The notes under the pieces were generated by a model, which did not search any database, had not been told where the DNA came from, and saw only the letters and a list, made by a program, of their open reading frames with translations. The translations under genes and the position numbers were made by a program. From Urechis unicinctus (taxonomy: Eukaryota; Annelida; Polychaeta; Xenopneusta; Urechidae): DNA of 64,000 bases. The first letter of the stretch is position 1, and every line of letters begins with the position of its first letter. The stretch spans positions 57,229,338 to 57,293,337 of the forward strand of contig CM067356.1 of the NCBI GenBank assembly GCA_034190875.2, in the 5' to 3' direction. Shown here in pieces: positions 13,996-26,103 of the stretch.

Positions 13996-14084
13996 ACTAT
14001 TCTACATGATGAGTTACATTTGCAACATTAAGGTCCATGTGCTAAACCAACATAATAATTATTCTGCATGCATGTTAATAGTAA

Positions 14085-16092
14085 ATTCACAACTTCATCA
14101 ATATTGTGGCTTCACCAGTTTTGTGGCTCCACCATATTGTGGCCTCACCAATACTGTGGCTTCAATAATATTGCGGCTTCATCAATATTGTGGTTTCACC
14201 AATACTGTGGCTTCACCAGTGTTGTGGTTTCACCAATACTGTGGCTTCACCAATACTGTGGCTACACCAATATTTTGGCTTCACCAAATGTTGTGACTTC
14301 CCCAGTGTTGTGGCTTCATCAATATTTTGGCTTCACCAATGTTGCGGCTTCAACAGTGTTGTGGCTTTACCATTTTTTTGGCTTCGCCAATACTGTGGTA
14401 TCAACAATGAAGTGGCTTCACCAGTGTTGTGTTTTCACCAATGTCGTAGCTTCACCAATACTGTGGCTTCATCAATATTTTGGCTTCATCATTGTTGTGG
14501 TTTCACCAGTGTTGTGGCTTCACCAGTGTTCCGGCTTTACCAATATTTTGGCATCACCAAGATTGTGGCTTCATCAATATTTTGGCTTCTACATTTTGGT
14601 GGTTTCACCAATGTTGTAGCTTCACCAATACTGTGGCTTCATCAATATTGTGGCTTCATCAATATTTTGGCTTCTACATTGTGGTGGTTTCACCAGTGTT
14701 GTGGTTTCACCAATACTATGGCTTCATTAATACTGTTGCTTCATCAATATTTTGGATTTAACATTGTTGTGGCTTCACCAGTGTTGTGGCTTCAACATTG
14801 TTGCGGCTTCACCAGTGCTTTGAATTGAATTTAATTGTGGCTTCATTAATATTATGACTTCACCAATATTGTGGCTTCACCAAGTCTGTGGCTTCACCAA
14901 TACTGTGGCTTCACCAATGTTGCGGTTTCACCAATACTGTGGCTACACCAATGTTGTGGCTTCATCAATATTTTGGCTTTACCAATTTTTAGGCTTCACC
15001 AATACTGTGGTATCAACGATGAAGTGGCTTCACCAGTGTTGTGTTTTCACCTATGTTGTAGCTTCACCAATACTGTGGCTTCATCAATATTTTGGCTTCA
15101 ACATTGCTGTGGCTTCACCAGTGTTGTGCCTTCAACATTGTTGCGGCTTCACCAGTGTTGTGGATTCAATGATATTGTGGCTTCATCAATATTATGACTT
15201 CACCAATATTCTGGCTTCACCAATACTGTAGCTTCACCAATTTTGTGGCTTCACCAATACTGTGGCTTCACCAATATTGCGGCTTCATCAATATTGTGGC
15301 TTCATCAATACTGTGGCTTCACCAGTGTTGTGGCTTCATCAGTGTAATGGCTTCAGCAATAATTTGGCTTCACCAGTGTTGTGGCTTCATCAGTGTAATG
15401 GCTTCAGCAATAATTTGGCTTCACCAATGTTGTGGCTTCACCAGTGTTGTGGCTTCAACATTGTTGCCGCTTCACCAATGTTGTGGATTGAATTATATTG
15501 TGGCTTTATCAATAATATGACTTCACCAATATTCCGGCTTCACCAATACTGTGGCTTCGCCAATGTTGTGGCTTCACCAATACTGTGGCTTCACCAATAT
15601 TGTGGCTTCGTCAATATTGTGGCTTCACCAATACTGTGGCTTCACCAATGTTGTGGCTTCACCTGTGTTGTGGCTTCATCAGTGTAATGGCTTCCACATT
15701 GTTGTGGCTTCACCAACGTTGCAGCTTCACCAGTGTTGTGGATTCAATGATATTGTGGCTTCATCAATATTGTGACTTCACCAATATTGTGGCTTCACAA
15801 ACACTGTGGCATCACCAATGTTGTGGCTTCACAAGTGTTGTGGCTTTACCATTATTGTGGCTTCACCAATACTGTGGCTTCATCAAAACTGCGGCTTCAC
15901 CAATGTTGTGGCTTCACCAATATTGTGGCTTCACCACTGTTGTGGCTTCATCAATATTTTGGGTTTACCAATGTTGTGGCTGCAACAGTGTTGTGACTTC
16001 ACTAATATTGTGCCTTCACCAATTTTGTGGCTTCACCAGTGTTGTGGCTTCGTCAATGCTGTGGCTTCATCAATGTTGTGGCTTCATTAATG
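14085..16092 (-). repeat. 17-bp minisatellite array, right arm
   Basis: On the + strand the unit reads ACCAATATTGTGGCTTC, the reverse complement of the left-arm unit. All three + frames remain open over hundreds of bases for the same arithmetic reason as in the left arm. Longer higher-order repeats are visible, for example two adjacent copies of a segment with CATCAGTGTAATGGCTTCAG near 15,335-15,425. Confidence 0.9.
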
Positions 16093-16463
16093 TTTTGGTT
16101 TTACTACTGTTTACAAATGTTTTGGCTTCTCTTTTTATTATATCCTGTTGAGATATATCAATCACTGGGGCTTAAAAAGACATGTTATGTCTAATTGTCA
16201 TAAAACCATCAGAATGACAAAAATGACCGAAACAATGAGTATTATCTGTATTGGTTGTGTGTGAGTTTGGGTCATCAGTCGGTTTAAGTCGAAGATTTTT
16301 ATCAGAGGTTCTGTTTACCCAGGAAGACTGTTAAGCTCCACCTGGTCCTAATTGATGGTCCTGCAGTTATGATGTATGCACCTGTGTACAGTGTCAAATT
16401 GATGTACACTTAATCTGCTCTGTATTTATCTGCAATTCATATCAACTCTTCATCACCAGCCCA

Positions 16464-16715
16464 GCATGACACAGACCTGGGATTCTCTTTATTACCAGTC
16501 CATCGTGACACTGACCTGGGGTTCTTATCACCAGCCCAGTATGTCACTGACTGACCTGGGGTACTTATCACCAACTCATCGTGACACTGACCTGGGGTTC
16601 TTATCACCATCCCAGTATGTCACTGACCTAGGGTTCTTATCAACAACTAATCGTGACACTGACTTGGGGTTCTTATCACCATCCAAGTATGTAACCAAAC
16701 TAGGGTTCGCCTAAC
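16464..16715 (-). repeat. About 35-bp tandem repeat, right copy
   Basis: About seven units with GACACTGACCTGGGGTTCTT and a CACCA(G/T)CCCA(G)TATGTCACTGA variant that alternate, suggesting a 70-bp higher-order unit. Partner of 2,460-2,580. Confidence 0.75.
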
Positions 16716-16766
16716 ATGGCATCTTTTTTGTTTGAAGGGCTAAAGTTTCTTGAGGCCGGTTAACAT

Positions 16767-16817
16767 CTAAAATGGCCACCCGTCATCGGGACAGGTCAGG
16801 ACGGGTGGCCATTTTAG
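16767..16817. repeat. Perfect 18-bp-arm hairpin, right copy
   Basis: Arms 16,767-16,784 and 16,800-16,817 (CTAAAATGGCCACCCGTC and its exact reverse complement) with a 15-base loop. Confidence 0.85.
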
Positions 16818-16829
16818 TTAATTTCCAGC

Positions 16830-17900
16830 CCTGTTGCTGAAGACTGAACTGTAGACTTAATCTGAACATCTGGTGAATGTTTTGTCACAGAATCAACATG
16901 AGAATCAACATGTGACATGTGTATTGATGATCAACCTAATCAGGTTGGCAAGAATTAATGTTGTGTAATGTATTACATAGACTTCCTTTATTTCTTATGA
17001 TATAAGACTGATAGACAGTTTGACAAGTTAATTTTATGTTTGTAACAGAATGTGCAACTATAGCTGGTGCACAGCAGGAGAATCATCTTTTGCTGAATCG
17101 TACAGGCAAGCTGTTGTGGACTCACTAATTGTGTCCAGATGGAAACCCTCCAAGACTCTTAAAAGTATATTACTGCTAGTGCAATATAAGATGCTGATGT
17201 GGTATTTCTTGCTAATCATTTTCAAATTTATCTGTTCTAATGCCCTCAATTATTTGCTTGATTTCATGATCACTGATCCTTATGAGGTCAATACATTCAG
17301 TCAATTGAGGTCCATTTCTTTTGCTAAATCATCTTTGAATGCTTATATTGTGGATACATGTCTGGTATAGTTTAGGTGACCCTAGATAAGCAAATGAACT
17401 ACAATCAAAGTTTAATTATCAGCAAATCAAATTCATTGTCTACCTATTCCTGACCTTGACAAATCCTTCAGCACATTGCCTGCAGATGCAGATATATTTA
17501 TTTCATTTTATAACTACTTGTAATTATGTAGCTAACTGAATCAAGGCAATATATTTAGAACTTAAAGATTGTTTAATCCATGTTTTATTCAAAGTGTCCT
17601 GAGGGGATTTATATCATTCACATAGAGAAATGAGATTCAGGGAAATTCACAAAGTTAATTCAATGTCCAATAAAGGTATAAAACATGTAATAAAGAATAT
17701 AAAATGAATTAGTTTGAGGTCAGTGTGACGCTGGATGAAGAATATTGTGAATATATGCAGGAATATATGCAATTGGACACGACATAATATGACAGGAACA
17801 TACTTTGATAAGTGCCCTGTTGCCTAGCCCTACTGCCCTACAAGACATTACTGTTCGACCTGAAACTACACGGCTGGTTTGCATGATACCCGTTAATATT
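16830..17900. other. Arm sequence without recognisable gene
   Basis: Mirror of about 800-2,340. A 106-residue frame at 17,050-17,370 has no equivalent in the other arm and is probably fortuitous. Nothing else stands out. Confidence 0.45.
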
Positions 17901-18058
17901 TAACCATACGAAAATAAATCATTAAAACGTATAATATAAGAGCGAAGCCTGGATTCTTAACGCTCCGTGATGCTGCCTCCACCTCCACAGGTTCATGCTG
18001 CGTAAATATAGCCGCTCAGAACTTCACAGAAGCCTGTCAACCCGACAAGGCCGCAAGA

Positions 18059-18295
18059 TTGTCGCTGTGTCACACGGCGATTACTAATGACAGCTGTTTG
18101 GACTCTCCCGATTCAAGGGACGAGGATTGTTGTCCAACATCGTTGACAGACAGATTACAGTGTCCAGAGTGGTTAAATAACATGAAGCTGCCCAAGGCAA
18201 TCGATATGTATAATAGTTACAGCAATAACATAAATGATGGTAATTTGATTATCCACGAATCAGAGAATAAATACGTGCCCTACAAGCATTTTTGA
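18059..18295 (+). pseudogene. Unrecognised small protein, right-arm copy, truncated
   Basis: Mirror copy of the frame at 151-519, with DSPDSRDEDCCPTSLTDRLQ and the AIDMYNSYSNN stretch conserved over about 55 residues; coding-level similarity in both copies is the best evidence that the family is real. It reads outward, toward 18.3 kb. Differences cluster outside this core: the upstream promoter-proximal part is missing and the C-terminal end diverges at KYVPYKHF. Shared DNA homology ends near 18,323, where another repeat family begins. I read it as a 5'- and 3'-truncated copy. The function is unknown; a short cysteine-containing protein is all that can be said. Confidence 0.45.
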
Positions 18296-18323
18296 CATGG
18301 AATCATCCGTGCTGCAACATTAG

Positions 18324-19111
18324 TAGGGCGGACAAACGCGGCGCCGATCTCGTTTGGACAAGGCCGTTTTTAGGCCTTTTGGTAGTCTCATGTAAATGAC
18401 CATTGACAACAAATGACGCAATGATACATTTTGTTCTTTTAATATATTATTAATGAAGAATAGCTTTTCATTTGGTACATTTTTCGTTTTTCTTGCTGGT
18501 ATTTAATGTGGTGCTAATCGCCGACGAAAATGACGAAAAGTGGTATGTTTTCGGGGCCATAAAAGTTGTGTCGTGATTTATGTACCTAAGGAAAAAGGGC
18601 CGTACCTATATATTCTCCATAGGATTGCTATATAAATTATACCAAAATGTAGAAGAATGAAAGTGATATGTCGATCCGAGTGATAATCGATCAGATTTTC
18701 GAGTTAAATGTTTTAAATCGCGATTTTTCCGCTTCAAAACCGGATAATTCACCGAAACTCAAATAACTTTACGATTATCACTCGGATCCACACAAAGGAG
18801 ACTCTCCTCAGCACATCCGTATGATTATCTCTTCTGTAGAACCAAGAATAAAGCGGTACGGTCAATTTAAAGACACCATGTATTCTGCTTATTTTCATTG
18901 AGAAATCTCCCAACGCCATATAGCTTCGGCGCCATGGCAACGGTCCGCGTCCTTGGGAGATTTCATATTGCGCTTTGTCAAAGGTTGGCAAGTCACGTAT
19001 TTTAAGTTCGTCGATATGGAATTTATCTGATTTACGAAATCAGTTGGACTGTTTCAGTCACTTGTACGATTCACAGCCATTTGGCGTGTGTGAGTGAAAC
19101 TGTTGGCATGC
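18324..19111 (+). repeat. Inverted repeat B, left copy
   Basis: Matches the reverse complement of 42,203-42,745, with a roughly 250-bp segment (about 18,460-18,710) lacking in the right copy. Shared landmarks are GCGCCGATCTCGTTTGGACA, GAGAAATCTCCCAACGCC, CCAACCTTTGACAAAG (as its complement) and GATTCACAGCCATTTGG. An internal stem made by GAAATCTCCC and GGGAGATTTC (18,901-18,966) is kept in both copies. The pair could be the long terminal inverted repeats of a 24.4-kb element or two unrelated insertions of one repeat family. Confidence 0.75.
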
Positions 19112-20050
19112 TTAAATTACTTTTTAAATAATTTATGTCGTACCGGTGAATCTATCAACCCTGCTTATTGGAACATCCCAATAAACTATTTGACCTGCAT
19201 TGGTTGGGAAACTCATCTCTTCTCTCCATCCCTTATCTTTTAACAAATGCGGTAGAACTCTGTTGTGATACTCAGAATGCGACAAAACGGGTGTTATTTG
19301 AGGAGATATTCGTACTACGTAAACGATAGGAATCTATCTGGGGAATAGAACATTTATCTTTCCACATGACACAACCAGTTCAAAACGATCCTCCACCAAA
19401 TTATGCTACTTCCAACCTGACAAACCGCAACATGACATAATGCATATCCTGTTGGGGTTTTCTAACCATGAAAGTTTTGTCAGACTTTTCCATGACAGTT
19501 GGTTTTGTCACTACCGGACAAGAAACTGACAATTAAAACCTTTTAAGGGAAAAGAATGCAATAAAGATTTCTCGGGACAGTTACCACCGTGCAGGATGAT
19601 GGTCGCCTGGTGGGTAAAGACAAAAGAGCATTCTTGCGTTGGAGTAGGATGCGGAAGAGGTTTGGGAACTTAAGGCGCTACAGTTAACTGGGTCACGGGG
19701 GTATCTGAATAGTTTGGAGGTCTTAACGGACTAGATGGGCGCATATGCGCTCGTGACACTCAGAGCGCGAGAGCGGCTATGAGTGGGGAATAGCAAAATA
19801 ACACTGCTGGTGGTTTTGTGATATCAATGGCTATAAGTGAGTGGCAATTTCCCAATAGAAGCATTTAGAGGGGTTATGAAAAAGTCCAGAGCACAAAGTC
19901 AACATTTTGACCATTTGTATCACAGATAATCACTTTAAATGAGGATTTCTTAGCATACAATTTCTACAAGGAGGCCACAAATAACCAAGTTAAAGCTTTA
20001 CATTTGCATGTTATAGTTAAATGTGGACATAATTACACATTAAAATCTGA
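19112..20050. other. Intergenic, no feature recognised
   Basis: Between inverted repeat B and the recombinase-like gene. It could contain the 5' exon or promoter of that gene, but I see no convincing splice donor with coding sequence before it. Confidence 0.4.
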
Positions 20051-22190
20051 GGGGCTGAGTTATCCAAAATAGATGAACGGAGGGCATTCGCAAAATTGCG
20101 CAATGCTGGAATTGTTGAACAAAACAAGACGAAGACACCGACTTGTTTTGAACGCATCAAACGGAGTTCCACTAAGGCCGAAACTGTCCATTGCTCATCG
20201 TGCAAAGGGGCGTACAGCAAGCTATACTTCTATCGGCACAGGCGCCAATGCAAGGAGGAGATGAGGCCAAAACCAATTTCGGCAATGGTCATCAACTCAA
20301 AGGAAGGCAATGACTTTAAAGAGATTTTAAGTAGCTTCCACAGCAATGCCGTTGGAGACTGTTGCAGAACAGACAGCACAATAAAAATGATAGGCAAGCA
20401 TCTTTGGGCAAAGGATCGATCCAAAGTGGATAAACAAGAAGAAGTACGCAAATCAGTTATGGCTGATATGCGCATGCTTGCAAGTCTGTACTTAGAAGTT
20501 CAAAAGCAAGATGACTCTGAAATGAAGGATGCTGGAGACATGTTCCACCGCGGCAACTGGACAACGCTTAGCGAAGCAATCACTAGCCTCACATCAGATG
20601 ACAAAACACTCAAATATGGATTGAAGAATTCATTATATTATCTACTGATGCGATCAGCTGAAATAATACAGGGAGAGGCCCTGATGCTTTCTGGGGAACA
20701 GGGAAAGGAACAGGTAGAGGAGCTTGGGCATTTTAAAAGATGTTCAGTGATTGTAAATATCTGATTAACAAATCAAGACAAGAACGCTTAAGGCTGCCCG
20801 AGAGGACTCCCCCGGAAGAAGTTATGGTGAAACTCAGAAACCACACAGTGGATCGCATCACATACCTTTCAGGAATCACTATTGATGAATTTGCCACTTC
20901 CGTATTTGTTGAGCTATCTGACTTGTAGTAGGCTCACACTTTTCAATGCAAGGCGAGGTGGGGAGCCTTGTAGAATGACCATCAAACAATGGACTGAACG
21001 AAGAAAATGGCAAACCGATGACGATTACCATTCCTCTGAATTGGACGTAACCTACTGTACGGGTAAGGGTAATCACTTGGTAAGCATCATCATCCCAAAA
21101 GATTGCTTCAATGCACTGGATTTACTTGCCAACAATGAAAGGAGAAGTGGCGCAAATATATTGGAGGAAAACACATTCTTTTTCCCAGTATTGGATCCTC
21201 ACGGCATGTGGCTGGATGGAGCGCCACGGAAGCAGTGATGAAAAAAGCAGGCATTGACTGCAGTCTGGTAAATGCTACCAACCAAAGAGCTCGCATCTCT
21301 ACATTATACGCTCAACAGGACTTCTCCCAACAAGATCGCGAGTTGTTTTACAAACACATGGGGCATTCGTCCGAGGTCAACCGCGGTACCTACCAGAGGC
21401 CGCTGCCCGCTCTTGCTGTGTCTCGAGTTGGCGCGTTCCTCAAACAACTTGGACACGACGGCACAAATGGTCGGCAAAACTGGTGAATATTCTGTCTTGA
21501 TTGAGACGATGAATGGCACTTCTCAGAGTGAAATTAGTCTTTCTGTGCTCTGTTTATATAGATAATGCTTTGTTGTGACTTGTGGTAGAACTAATAAAAA
21601 TAATACTTGAATATATGGCGTTGTATGGATGCCAATGCATAATTCAAGTGTCGGGCGGCAGGATAAATTATATATATATGTGTTTCCTTTGTGTGGTATG
21701 GCCAGATTCACTTGAAGTTTATGATCCTGCCAATTTCCAATTGAATGGTCAGTGACAATTTTTTTATGCTATCATATATGTGAGCTATTGATTGGTGTTT
21801 CAAGTTTGGGTTTAGAATATATTTAAGTAATTGGTAGGAAATGTTTTTGCAGAATCAGCTGTAGTTGCACCTTATGAAGATAACAGTTGTGATGAGGGCC
21901 CAATGGAAAAGCGCTGCAAATGGGATTCTGCCCAGACAAGCATCATCCACAAGGCTTTTGGACAGTATATCAAGCTTCCAAGTCCCAAACGCAAACTGCC
22001 TGGTAACAGTTATATGACTGAAAGCTGTTAATGCGTGAATTTGTGGTTTAATGTTAACTGTATTATCAAGCGGACATGTTGATTAATGTCGGGTGTTTTT
22101 AAACTCTGTCCCCCAGGAAAACAAGAGATTATGCGCATCATCCAAGAGAACGGCATAACCTATCTGTACACAAAGTTCCTACCAAAATAA
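20051..22190 (+). pseudogene. Tyrosine-recombinase-family protein with SANT-like tail, broken
   Basis: The largest recognisable gene here. From 20,051 an open stretch begins after a stop and contains AFAKLRN, then a CCHC finger CSSCKGAYSKLYFYRHRRQC (about 20,189-20,251), then a helical region. Further on are the hallmarks of a tyrosine recombinase catalytic core: box I RLTLFNARRGGEP (near 20,935), a GKG lysine loop (near 21,060), NQRARIST with the second arginine (near 21,280), and MGHSSEVNRGTYQRP with histidine and a candidate nucleophile tyrosine (near 21,358). A separate exon (about 21,853-22,002) and a last exon (22,117-22,190) joined by a 114-bp GT-AG intron encode a SANT/Myb-like tail (KWDSAQTSIIHKAF ... 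EIMRIIQENGITYL). About three reading-frame breaks interrupt the core, so this copy is not functional. The family is known from many invertebrate and fish genomes; its role is uncertain. It may be a domesticated or Crypton-like recombinase. Confidence 0.75.
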
Positions 22191-22230
22191 TGAACGAGCA
22201 GCGGAAAGCCCAGTCAATGACAAGGAAATC

Positions 22231-22357
22231 CCTTAACTTTGAATGATTATCAAGCATGAAATGTTAACTTTAAATGATTATCAAGCATGAAATGTTAACT
22301 TTAAATGATTATCAAGCATAAAATGTTAACTTTAAATGATTATCAAGCATGAAATGG
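22231..22357 (+). repeat. 31-bp tandem repeat, four units
   Basis: Four nearly identical units containing AACTTTAAATGATTATCAAG and ending GCATGAAATGTT. It starts about 40 bp after the last stop of the recombinase-like gene and therefore lies in or next to its 3' end. Confidence 0.9.
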
Positions 22358-22892
22358 TTGTTGATTAAAGCATGTTTTTCTTCTCATATTCATTCTTTGT
22401 TTTAATTGAGGTTACTTTGCTTGATAACCTATCAATTACGTAATCTTTGTTAACACAAAACGATTTAATCAGGTGGGTTTTATAAACAACCATTAGGTGC
22501 AAAAGTGAGAAATAATTACAGCTCAATATAAATCGCAACGGTAATCATGTTAAACATTGTCGTGATTGGTTGAGAACCGGCAGAATTTTCTCATTAAAAG
22601 GGTATTTTTATGTAAATATATCACAATTTTCTAATAGGCACACCAAAATGATCTGTTATATAATTTGTATTTCCAACCAATCTGGTCTTATGATAATACC
22701 ATCAATATTGGTATGCTTATGTTATAAAAAACCACCATGGGAGGCGAAGTTCCTTTGCCTAATGAGCAGTGTGCCCAGCAATCTGCATGCGTTATGACAG
22801 TCACTGCTTTACTCAATCAATTGGACTTCTCTTTTGGGTTCTTTTCAATAAGGATGATACAAATTGTATCTAACTCGTTGCATACTTAATCG

Positions 22893-22894
<2 letters not shown>
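22358..22894. other. AT-rich spacer, nothing recognised
   Basis: No repeat or credible coding frame seen. A frame at 22,570-22,797 has no supporting signal. Confidence 0.4.

Positions 22895-22924
<30 letters not shown>
22895..22924. repeat. G30 homopolymer
   Basis: Thirty consecutive G on the + strand. Length in the assembly may be approximate because such runs are hard to sequence. Confidence 0.9.
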
Positions 22925-22927
<3 letters not shown>

Positions 22928-22954
22928 CTAAGTGTATAGAGGTAGTATATATGT

Positions 22955-23105
22955 GCCGCGCGACGGGGTATGCTTTTTCGGCCTCTCGACTTTTACGACG
23001 GGTTTTTGGGCCTCATACTTGTACGACGGGGTATGTTTTTCAGCTTCAATCTGTACGACGGGTTACACATTCGCATAATACCTTGTACGACGGGGTATGT
23101 GTTGG
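22955..23105 (+). repeat. TGTACGACGGGGTATG degenerate tandem repeat
   Basis: Four to five spaced copies of (T)GTACGACGGGGTATG or close variants at about 30-40-bp spacing, just after the G run. Confidence 0.7.
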
Positions 23106-23345
23106 TTTTACAATATGGTCAAAATGGTTGATTATATAAAATGGCCAAAATGGTTGGTTTTATAATATGATAAAAATGGTTGATTATATAAAATGGCCAA
23201 AATGGTTGGTTTTATAATATGATAAAAATGGTCGATTATATAAAAAGGCCAAAATGGTTGGTTTTATAATATGGCCAAAATGGTCGATTATATAAAAAGG
23301 CCAAAATGGTTGGTCTTTTGCATGACAAAACCGTCATGACCTTTT
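23106..23345 (+). repeat. CAAAATGGTTGG minisatellite of about 55 bp
   Basis: Alternating segments GGCCAAAATGGTTGGTTTTA and TATGATAAAAATGGT(T/C)GAT with TTATATAAAA links form about four higher-order units. This is the most regular array of the motif that flanks (TA)n tracts elsewhere in the window. Confidence 0.85.
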
Positions 23346-23546
23346 TGGTACAACCATTTTGGATCAAAAAATTTAAAATCGTCGGAAATAAGTTTTGAAT
23401 GAAGATAACTAAATAAAGCCATACAAGGCAGATGTTAAAATTTGGCATCCGCGATATCACATAATTTGAGCCCGCAAATGCAAAATAAGCAGATGACCCA
23501 AAATGGTCGGGTTTGTCTATATTTTCCAAAATGGTTGCAATTGTAA

Positions 23547-23686
<140 letters not shown>

Positions 23687-23935
23687 AGCACAAAAACGCG
23701 ATCTTTAGTGGACAAACCGCCAATTTTTCGTAGACTTGGGTCCACGAAAGGACATACCAATATGTCTACTTACAGTCAACGCACTATTTGTTTAAAAGTA
23801 ATTGAAAATATTTTGGTTTGACAATTCCAATATGATAGTCTAATGTAAGTGACATACAAAAATAACTTTTTCCGGGTGTTTTCTTTGGATCTTCAATATA
23901 ATAGCCAAATAAAATTTAAGCAACTAACCATTCGT
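23687..23935 (+). repeat. Dispersed block shared with 10.1 kb
   Basis: Second copy of the block at 10,080-10,340, with the same (TA)n on its left. Here it continues into sequence (23,936-24,300) that is the reverse complement of parts of the central blocks at 8.4-9.1 kb, for example ATCATGTGTGTT and CGAAAATATATATGGGC. Confidence 0.8.
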
Positions 23936-24543
23936 AGACATAACCCGCAAACCTCAATATATTTTTATACAACAATATATACTTCGACCCGAAATTCCGA
24001 AATAATATTAAATCATGTGTGTTGGATATGTTTATTTGAAATTTTTTTTTTTAAATTTCATTTCCGAAATCTTTGTTTTTCTCCTTATTCATCAATCTAC
24101 AACATAAAGTTAGATGGTGAAATGCTACCAATGGTTCATAATGATTACATCTACAACAATTAGGTTTCTAATCCATGATGACTGAACATGATTTAAAAAA
24201 TTTCGATATTCTACAAATATACGAAAATATATATGGGCACGAAAGGTTGGATGTTCCTAAACGCGTCAATGTAACAAGACGCCCGATTGAACACAACATC
24301 TTGAGGAAAGCTTCAAGAGTGGTATGCATTGTACGACCGTAAGATGCAACTTTTAGAGTAACTTCTCAAATCCTTACATATAATATTCTCAACATTTGCA
24401 CTAAGTGGTACTTGGAAAGTGTATTACGTCAGTGGTAATTTATACAGGGAAGTATCAGATAAAATATGGGCTTCTTGTTCTTTTGCAATTCATAGAACAT
24501 GATGGCTAACTGGCCAGGCTTTTCTCTAAGCATTGTTCGCAAA

Positions 24544-24831
24544 TTATAGGTGCAAACCATATCGTCTCCATTTCCCCTTCATTGAGACTTTATATGAGTA
24601 GATGCATCTGAGGAGCCACTTAGCTTTGACATTGTTCTTGTACGAATGAATTGGCCGGATGAGAGCTTCAGCTCGACCTGAAATAAAGCTATCAATTACT
24701 TGACTAACAAGAAAACAACTAGCAATGATGTTTAACATTATGGAAAGCACAAATAATCCCAGGGGATTTGCCATCAGTAGCAAACCAAGTGATGTAATAC
24801 TCCTAGAACCATATAATCTACTCCTAAGCAT
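24544..24831 (-). CDS. Unrecognised possible membrane protein fragment
   Basis: A 95-residue frame with a strongly hydrophobic stretch (GLFVLSIMLNIIASCFLVS, about residues 26-44) followed by a basic tail rich in K and R (KNNVKAKW, KGKWRRYG). This arrangement would suit one membrane-spanning segment with a cytoplasmic tail. An overlapping frame to its right (24,774-24,965) also contains a hydrophobic run. No family is recognised and there is no paralogous copy in the window, so the coding call rests on composition only. Confidence 0.25.
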   Translation of the reverse strand: MLRSRLYGSRSITSLGLLLMANPLGLFVLSIMLNIIASCFLVSQVIDSFISGRAEALIRPIHSYKNNVKAKWLLRCIYSYKVSMKGKWRRYGLHL

Positions 24832-25269
24832 GGAACGCTGAAGCAGTGGTTTGGCTCAACTCTGGCAACGAAAATAAACACCGCCACATGTATCATACTA
24901 AATTTCAGCAGCGTTAGCCGATCTCGGTCATAATTACCACTCTGAAAGCCGTCCAAGCTTAGCAAGTAACCTCATCCACAACCGTCGCAATATTACCTCA
25001 TTGTTGAACGTTATCACAAACACCAGTATTTCATTATATTACCAATCGAAGTGCTGTGTGTGGACTTCAGATTAATAGTGGTCAAATAACATTATGCTCA
25101 AATATAATTGCGGCGGTTATCTTTATAAGTTTCCGTACCTACCACATACTTCGTCTGTATACGCCAATAATATACTCATATGCTAGCGATGCATACTTAA
25201 TAACCTGGTCTGCATATGGTAGATAGTCGTCGATTTATAATGTGTGGGAGTCAGGAAGAGGTATTTCTT

Positions 25270-25990
25270 AGGGACTTATACTACCTGGTTATGTAGCGCC
25301 GTCCTGTAAACTTTGCAGCAACACGAGAAAGAGCTTGCCAATTAGGACCAACAGGTACGACTCCTAACTATATAGACAAATACGCACCTATTCGCCGAGC
25401 GATTGGATTGGCTTAAGGTATCAATCAAGAAGATCTGGTGTTTGAAAAAGAACATGGAACTCATCACCCGTTGGCCTATAGACCGGATGAACCATGGAGA
25501 GGCCAGTCATTGATCATAACTTCTGGAGCGCCCGCCACACCGCATTGGATGCTGAAATTGTAGGAAATCTACATAGCCAAACGGCTTGAAATATATGGCA
25601 ATGTTTGCGGGGGAAGGATCCTTGGCTATTATAGCCAAATAATGAGGGGGGTCCATAAGATGTGATATAACTGATGTACTGATGGAAGGGGCACTAGTCA
25701 TTCAGTGTTGTATTTGTAATTACGTCATCAAAAGAACACCCAAGCGCTAACTCTATTCATTTCCTGTTATTTTGGAACCAACTGCATAAATGAACGTTTA
25801 CGCCACTGATAACTTGATACAGCCACAATTGATGGCTTCAATTTAGTTCCCGGAAGATGTGACGAAAAGTCAGAATTAGGTTATGCCTCAGCTTGGTACC
25901 TTTATAATGCCGCCAGGTTGTAGCAAGTTAAATATAGCCTTGAAACAGAACGAAATAGATTCATACATGCACTTGGTTTGATTTTGCTCT
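25270..25990 (+). other. Decayed coding-like block, unassigned
   Basis: Frames here read like protein over stretches longer than the surrounding sequence supports, with phrases such as LGPTGTTPNYIDKYAPIRRA (near 25,340) and LVPGRCDEKSELGYASAWYL (near 25,845). They are interrupted and no family is recognised. I treat it as a fossil coding region of unknown origin. Confidence 0.3.
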
Positions 25991-26103
25991 AGGGATATTG
26001 CTGTATACATCAATAAAGTTGATTAATGCTAACACAGATACCTCACATCACTTCGTCCAAATTTCTACTTTTTGAAATTGTATAGATTTTAGTTGTCTAG
26101 ATT

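Noticed and set aside
14085-16092. CRISPR-like array
   Set aside because: Units of 17 bp are contiguous and degenerate, without spacers, in a eukaryotic context; no cas-like genes.
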